Below, one piece after another: positions 57,000 through 64,000 of a stretch of DNA of 64,000 nt. This DNA is from Sclerodactyla briareus (taxonomy: Eukaryota > Echinodermata > Holothuroidea > Dendrochirotida > Sclerodactylidae). The stretch is from positions 124,001-188,000 of the forward strand of contig JAODTK010000799.1 of assembly GCA_026419785.1 (NCBI GenBank), written 5' to 3'. The notes beneath the pieces are model-generated. The model saw nothing but the letters and a program-made list of their open reading frames with translations. It was not told the DNA's origin and did not search any database. Each line of letters starts with the position of its first letter. Positions within the stretch are counted from its first letter, which is position 1. The translations under genes and the position numbers were made by a program.

Positions 57000-58780
57000 C
57001 CGCCTTCATACCAGGATGTGCCCATTAAGGCATCACGGCAGTGCTACCCAGCACTCATGACAATCAAGCCCAAATTACCCTCACCTCCTCCCCTCTATTT
57101 TTCTAATACCATGATACCGCCTATGCTTCTCCATGCTTCTCCCCCCCCCCACCCCCCACCCCCCACGCTTCAAAACTTCTCCCGACAGCCTTTCAACTGG
57201 ACCCTCCACCAATGACCGCTCCGTCCTCTGTCTCACTCATTCTCCCATCCTTGATCCTCTCCATTTGATCTCTCAAACTCTTCATCTGTCCCCTCACTGA
57301 AACTCATCCATCCCATCCTCCTGCACCTCCTCTCATGCATCTTCCTCCTTGAATCTCTTCCTTTTTCAGTACCTTACAAACATTGAACACCTTGTTCGCT
57401 GGTCCTTCTTTCTCATAATAGCCTATGCAACCGTCCTCCTTTTGCAAATTCCTCTGGGTCTTGTACCTGGCCTCCTTTTCCTCTTTACAACACCCGTTCC
57501 TTACATCAGCCTCCTTCTCCCATGCCCTTCCTCCACCTCCTAGTTCCACCACCAGGTAACCTTACCTCTCCGGCCTTTCCTCCCACATACATTCACCACA
57601 AACAATTCAACAATCCGGTGTTCACAATACTAGCTCACCCACCTCATTCCATCTCGCTCTTGTTTCTTTTTTCATTTCCACACCATTCTCCTCTTAACTA
57701 CTCTATCCTTCTCAACCTTCTTCAGTTATTCTTATCCAAGTCAGCGACCACCAGCCTGTGTGGCAACTCCCCAGGGCCTTAGCCAGAGGGGCGTCTCACC
57801 GGCATTGAGACGGCCAGGACCCTGATGGGGACGTCCGATTTTTTTGAGACTGCCACCCAAAAAAAAAAAAAAAAAAAGGTTTTGTTTTTTTTTGGTCAAC
57901 GATTTCCTTAGTCACATTGACATAGTGCGTTTTGAAGTGCAGTGGGCATAAAATGACATGCCTAGTTGCTTTCTTGACTCCACCAAAACTGGGCGTCTTT
58001 TCGGTCTCGCTCCGCGCTCCGCCCTCCGCACTGGTGCCCCCCGGCCCGCGATTTGCAAGTGCATTGTTCTATAGTGATTTTCATTGTTCACAAGTGAGAC
58101 CCCTATTTTTCGAATTCCTGGCTAAGGCCCTGCAACTCCCCTAATATTACCTTCCATCATTTCTCAGATACTTATTGCCTTTCTTTGCCACCCACACAAA
58201 ATCTCTCCATCTCATTTGCCCCTTTGCAGTATCACTTCCCCTCTCTCTGGTTTGCTGTAGGGGGTCAAGTGTTTCGGGCACACACAACTTCTTTTCATCG
58301 CAAAACTGAACACATCCTTTCTTCTCTCTCCTCTCCCACATTCCTCCATTTTGTTCTGTGCTTTTGGTAAAGTATATACTTTTGGATTTTCCGCTATTCA
58401 GCGTAATATAATTTTTGATAATAATTCCTTCCCCCAACCAATTCCCCACCCTGCCCACACTTTACTGTAAGTCCACCCATGACAAAACCGTTCCCTCCCG
58501 CAGAGCCAGTTCCCCACTGACTGGCCATTTCATCATAGAACCATTCTCTCTCAGAGTCTCATCACTTGTTCTTCCACATTGCGGACCAGACCCACTGATT
58601 AACTCTTTATCGTCTCTTCCTTGAAACGCAGTGTATTGCACCATTCTGTCGCTATCTCCTCATCACCTCCACAATATCACAACCTTCTCACAAGTTTCTA
58701 CCTTCACCAGACACAAAACCCCTCCACTTTCCTTCGCGTTTCCTGGATCACCCTTGAACTCCTTCCTCAACTCCATTATC
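57000..58780. other. Pyrimidine-rich tract of about 1.8 kb
   Basis: The + strand is strongly C/T-biased, with many CCTCC, CTTCC and CATTCC words, a C10 run near 57,141 and an A18 run at 57,860. The bias keeps several frames open on the minus strand (for example 58,147-58,458), which read as lysine/glutamate/glycine-rich. I recognise no domain in them and treat them as compositional. The tract contrasts with its flanks and may be an old element with one biased strand. Confidence 0.45.
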
Positions 58781-59660
58781 CAGAGCAGTGTTCATGATAG
58801 GGGGGGCCCCCAGGGAATATTACTGTACCTCCCTGAAATTCCCCTGGTCCCAATGAATTTTTTGGACCAGGGGCAATTTTGGGAATCAAATAGCAAGCCG
58901 TTCTTTGGTATATCACAACACTGAGAAGATGTAGCATGCACCTATTTCATGTTTTGAGAGGAGGCTAACACTGGATAGTGTTATGTGAATCATTGAGCCG
59001 GTTTCATGGCTCTGTGGGTTATTACTCATTTTAAGGCCCTTGGACTTGATGCAGGAGATAAGGAATATCTCCGTCCCATGATGCTATCAATTAACCCCCT
59101 GTCCTCATGCTAGACTCCACGAACCCGGGGCTATTGCTGTTGAATAGTAACCCTGGTATCTAGGCCCTCATTTCGACCCCTGTATCCGAGCCTTGGGCTG
59201 ACCATCTTCCTTACTTTTCCTGCAGACAACACACGTCCACCCTCGGCTCCTCTTCATTGGCTCCAGAGTTCACGATAAACGGGGGCCCAGGGGTCTAGTC
59301 GCCCTCTAAAATACATCAATTACCCAGGTCCCAATGACATTGTATGAACCAGGGGCTATTTTAAAGCCCCTGGGGTCCTTACTTGGTCACATTTAGGTCG
59401 GCCTAACTCATATCTAAGCGATCAATATTTCAATGTTTTGTTAGCAGTCAACACTTCAGTTAAGCTAGGTTTTTTAGCCTCTAGGCTGATTTAAACCCTG
59501 GTCCTCCTCGATGTCAGAGGTTGAGGAGTGATCAAGCCCCTGTCCTACCAAAATACCCTCGTCCCATGCTAGATTCCACGAAACCCGGGCTCTTCATTTG
59601 AAAAGTAACTCTTGAACGCTAATCCCTTATTTCGATCCCTGATTGGCTCCTCATAACAGC
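58781..59660 (+). repeat. Tandem duplication, two units of about 450-480 bp
   Basis: Paired landmarks in order: GGGGGGGCCCCCAGGG (58,800) with GGGGGCCCAGGGG (59,281); GGTCCCAATGAATTTTTTGG with GGTCCCAATGACATTGTATG; GACCAGGGGCAATTTT with AACCAGGGGCTATTTT. ATGCTAGACTCCACGAACCC (59,107) pairs with ATGCTAGATTCCACGAAACC (59,567). Non-coding and diverged, so the duplication is not recent. Confidence 0.7.
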
Positions 59661-62600
59661 CTCTGTTCCCCCTACCACACGGACTTCCCACATTCCAACT
59701 TACATGGAACCACCCTCCCTCCAACCGCTCATTCGGTCTCTATCATCACGTCAACCTGCTTGTGTGCCTCAAAGCATGCTTCACACATGTGCGCCCACCC
59801 CAGCCCTTAGACTCATGAGATTTGCTGGAGCACAATTTCTATGGGGAGTATGCCCTTGCTTATCTCCAACCTTAGGTTTCTAAACATGTGTGTCCGCAAG
59901 ACTCTCTCTGAATGATGAAATTTACACAACTCCATGAAGTACCCTCAGTTTGTAAATTTGTAAGTTTCCTGTCATGTGCTGAATATTTCTGAGCATATTT
60001 GTCTTTGAAGTTCAATAGAGGGTGACATCAGTGGATGATATTACTACTGTGACATAGGCCTACATCAGGATTAGGATCGCCCATCCACTGCACACCAGAA
60101 TTTCTGATCTTGGATTTTCCATGCAAAATAGTTTTCGACGGGTTCTAACAAAAAAGTAGTGGAGCCTCTAATTTTATGCTCCAGGAAAGCAAATTCTGTT
60201 CAATCATTAGACATTGCAATTTTCTGTTTGCAAGTTTAACTTTCTGAAGAAAATCCCCGTTTGTACAAAATGGTATATAATTTCTAATATTGCACATGTT
60301 GAAAAAACAATTGCAGTTGATATGCACACATGGCGCCCATCCCACAAACAATCACATCATACTGGGAGCCAATGCACGTATTGTCAGTCATGCTGGACGT
60401 ACGCTCAAACGGCTCTAAACACACATCTACGAGTGGCCTAGGACTAATGCTGCCACCGCAAAATAAACATTGCCTTTCATTTTACTTTCAAGTTGGCCAT
60501 CAACAAGATGTGTGGTACCTGCCATTGTCAGAAGCCAAATCTAGTTGTCTGAAACTTCTATCTTTATCTTGAAACACTGGTGCAGTATGACTAAAACTGG
60601 AAATAACCATCACATGAGCTTCAAAAATTTGTAACCTTATCTAAGTCAATCCAAGACCTCAATAAAGGAACATCAAACATCACTGGTGGGAATTGGTGTC
60701 TTTGTGTTACATGTAAGTGACTATGATTGTGACAGGTGGAAGTTAGTTCACTGCATTTAATATGGGCAAGAGAAAACTGGGAAGAATTGCTGTATGGACT
60801 GTCGAGGGATCAAGTTCCATCCAGCATGGACTAAGCTACTGTAGGTTTATGCGAACACAGGATCATTAATGTAATCGACCAATCGCTTGAACAAGTCCGC
60901 AGAAATAAGCAGATTCCTGGAACCCATTTTTTCAGTGATCGTTGGAAATCTAGGGCTCTAAACACAGGTTTGTTTGTACGAATTAAAAACAAACTGAATA
61001 GGGGGTTCCATACCAAAACCAGTTATGGGAAGGGATGTCGGGTAGTGTTCGGGATACTGTACACACCGGGTAGCAGACGACGGAAAAAGGACCACAACGC
61101 ACATGCGAATTCACAACAACAGTGGCCAGCTGAGAAGGCAGAAACTACCGCCTTGCACTGTGATTGGCGGGCAGAGCAAACCTAAACCCCTAGTTCGGTA
61201 GGCTGCTGCTTGCTGAATCCGGGGAACTGGGAGAAACGGCAGTGTGTTAACGAGACTGACGGAAACACCCACATCTTCAACGTGCACACTCAACTATTCA
61301 TTACCGTATCCTAATGCTACGGAAGGCTACGGACTACGTATTATCGACGGGCTTTTACATCTATATTACTGCGGCTTCGACGGAGTTTAAGGCCGTGTCG
61401 ACGCCGGGATATTCAACCTTTTACCATCTTCACTACTGATAAGAAGACGTTCTCCAGCCGTTGGTGTGCAAGTGAAAAATTCCCACGGTCAAGACCCGGG
61501 CAGGATGTCAGGTTAGTGCCTTTGTATCAGTACATTGTTTTAAGGCTTATACAGCCTATGTATTGCACCACATTGACTACAAAGGTCCAGTCTAATTGCT
61601 TTCATGTTGTGCGAGGCTCGGCGTTTAACAGACACTACGAGCCTGTGACTATTTCACACACTGTAGTGTTATGAACTAGGCTTTGGCCAGGGCCTTAAAA
61701 ACCGCACCCGTAAAAAACTACGTATCTACACTGGTCGCTCTGGTTGGTGGAGCCGCACTGCACCTGATCAACCAGCACACCTCAGCAATTATGTCTCACC
61801 AACTAGCACCGGAATAATGAATTTAACATTTTACCCCTTAAAAATAGTCAATGCCATAATGGCCCCTGATTAGTAATTGACTGAATTGGTCCTAATTTTA
61901 AATGTCACTAACATTTAGCTAGCTACCTCTCCAATAGACCTAAGTGCCTTTTAAGAAACAGCAATTTATGATTTTGAAGTGATCTGAACTCAAAGATTAT
62001 TCAACAGGAACTTTTCGGCAAATTCAGGCTCAGTTTGTAGTTTGATTAGCAGTGCCCCCTAATTAAAATAATCACTTATCTGATGTTCCTGTGATGAGAA
62101 TTGTCCCAACATCGTTAGCCCCTATTTGTATCTCGGTCTGTGATAACAACTGTTCTGTTTTCCAAACTACAGTGTTACTTTGTGTCAGTCATGTTCTTAG
62201 GGCCAGGGCAGGCTAGGCCTTGTAACAGGCTGACTCAAAGGACACGGTGATATGACGCAAGGCAGCTATACTCCTCGGTGCTGCTAGACCAATGGTTTAG
62301 GTGACATGCGAATATAAACAAGCGTGCAATGCAAACTAGCCATGGCTAAGCTTTATTCCTCTTTAAGGCGAATGCCACGGCGATCGGGGCTAGAGCTAGG
62401 TTCGATATGCTAATCCCCTACTTCAGTTCGCCTAGCTACCCCAGTTGAAGGCTAGGCCCTAAATTAGTGTAGGCGACTGTGCGAGTGGGTGCCTGATCGT
62501 AAGATTGGGTGTAGGCCTTCGTCAATGCAAACCGCTGCTTACAGTATGTGATAGTGTCGTGATGAGTGTGACACAAAACCGGCTCGTTCCTGGAGTTCCA

Positions 62601-64000
62601 AATGTCAGCTACTACATAGTCATAAGAAGAGGCAAAAGCCCTCTTTCTCAGTTGGATCCGACACCATCAAAGTAATCACCAATCTTGATGGTTCCATCTG
62701 GGCCTATCCGTGTTATTTATCCGTTACCATGTCTGTTCGCTGTAGGAATCTAGCAACGTTCGCTAAACTTGCCATATTGGATTCCGAAAATAGCTAGTGG
62801 CTAGCATGCAGCAGGCTAGCTGCGCAAGCGCGCGCAATGTTTAATTATGCAATGACCTCAGTTTTTGCGGGTCACTCAAAGAAGTATCAATGGGTCCCTG
62901 GCAGTGCGGACACTAAGGGCATTCGTCAATTTTTTAAGATTCAATCGCAAAAATATAGAGAAAACGCACTCAAATAGTCAAATATAGGGTGTTGTACAAG
63001 CATGATTATAGACGATCGACTTTTCAAAAATGATGAATTCAAGGTGGATTTCAAGATTTCCCGGCCCGTCCCGTCGCTGACAACCGACATAGAACCTGGC
63101 TAGAAAGCGGGACATAAATGCAGTACGTAAATAAGTATGATACATATGCAGGTTACATACTAACAGAGCTATGAAACTTGAAACAACCAATGCTACTATT
63201 GAAGGGTCACTGTCAAAAGCGGTCTGAATACCTCATACGGCCATTTTGTGTAAGTACTCACTCGTATTCGCCCCCATTCGCTTAATAAATAATTGACCCT
63301 GATAGTTCCCCGAACTGTTCTATTATAGTGTTGCTAAGGAACGTCGGATCGAAAAACAGTGTCCGCTTTTACCCAGGTATCCGAGACTGTCCAGGTATAC
63401 TATACGGCGAATCGCCGCCTCAGTGCAACTGCACGGATGGTGGTATTTGATTTAGTTACGAAGGGAACCAGCTGGACGGGCGATGGGCAAGCGTAACCCG
63501 GGAGGCGGGGCGAGACCCCCGAGTGCGGGGAGAGGAATTGACGGAGGAAGAGGGAGAGAAAAGGAGACGAGAAAATAGAGGGGAAGGCGAGAAGAGAAAG
63601 GGGGAACAGGAAATGTGAGAGTGGGGTCGACGTAGGACAGAGGAGGAATACAGAAAAAAGAAAAAAAAACTGCGAAAAGAGTAGGCTAGGGGGAATTATA
63701 TACGCAAATATAATCAGGTAACGATTATTTTAGCACAAGCTCGCCCATCCTCACTCCGCCCCGGGCAAGTGATATATCATGATCAGCTTCCGGCATCTCG
63801 GATGATGAAAAATTTGGTTCCAGGTCGGGTGTCCCCCCCCCCCACTAAGGGAATCTGTGGAAAAAAAATCATATTGCTCATGATGATTCATGTGGATCCG
63901 CCACATACCTTTCACGACTTTAAGCACAGAGTAAATTAAAGTTCGACATAATTCATAAATGTTGACATTCTTTGTTCAAAGATGGACACATAATCTGCTC
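59661..64000. other. Right end of window: possible SBF 5' region, purine tract
   Basis: No firm gene. A weak candidate for the first SBF coding exon lies on the minus strand at about 62,641-62,697 (see findings). A + strand ATGTCAG|GTTAGT at 61,504-61,516 follows a non-repetitive leader but overlaps no known protein. A purine-rich G/A tract lies at 63,510-63,670, and a C10 run near 63,833. CpG dinucleotides look more frequent at 61.0-61.5 kb and 63.3-63.5 kb than in the introns, as might be seen at a promoter. I did not count them. Confidence 0.35.

Overview
The window is animal nuclear DNA, not bacterial. Coding blocks are short, bounded by GT/AG splice signals, and lost among long introns, mobile-element remnants and C/G homopolymer tracts. 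Repeated TAGGCCTA-like words, dispersed imprecise MITEs and an L2/CR1-type LINE fit a marine invertebrate deuterostome, perhaps an echinoderm. That assignment is inference only.

One gene is recognised with confidence: an SBF (MTMR5/MTMR13, SET-binding-factor) orthologue on the minus strand. It is read from high to low coordinates and runs off the left end of the window. I place 17 exons: 35,367-35,442 and 30,700-30,892 (uDENN); 28,318-28,440, 26,603-26,687, 24,385-24,520, 23,104-23,201 and 21,929-22,044 (cDENN core); 20,166-20,347, 17,950-18,080 and 15,331-15,429 (dDENN); 14,453-14,594, 6,341-6,523, 5,225-5,375, 4,311-4,378, 3,424-3,576 and 1,686-1,956 (SBF2-type helical region); and 213-369 (linker towards GRAM). 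The GRAM, pseudophosphatase and PH domains must lie beyond position 1. The first coding exon is uncertain (weak candidate near 62.65-62.70 kb), and one exon expected between 28.4 and 30.7 kb was not found. SBF proteins are pseudophosphatase scaffolds of active myotubularins, and their DENN module acts on Rab GTPases (family knowledge).

Most exons carry one to several frame changes while the amino-acid matches stay strong on both sides. This looks more like uncorrected indel errors in the assembly than old pseudogene decay, but a recently broken copy cannot be excluded.

The most unusual structure is local tandem amplification of exon 3' ends together with their 5' splice sites. At 18.63-20.27 kb six copies (185-190 bp period) each carry the same 26-codon, 78-bp, phase-0 exon end, open in all six. 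Similar but decayed arrays follow the exons at 6.34-6.52 kb and 1.69-1.96 kb, with periods of about 170-200 bp.

The rest holds non-coding repeats: a 450-bp MITE family (two copies), nested foldback elements at 16.5-17.7 kb, several other MITEs and dispersed repeats, a minisatellite with a period of about 175 bp at 45.1-46.1 kb, a LINE reverse-transcriptase fragment at 48.5-49.4 kb, and a pyrimidine-rich tract at 57.0-58.8 kb. From about 36.3 to 62.6 kb I see no supported host coding exon. It may be the first intron of SBF or intergenic DNA.
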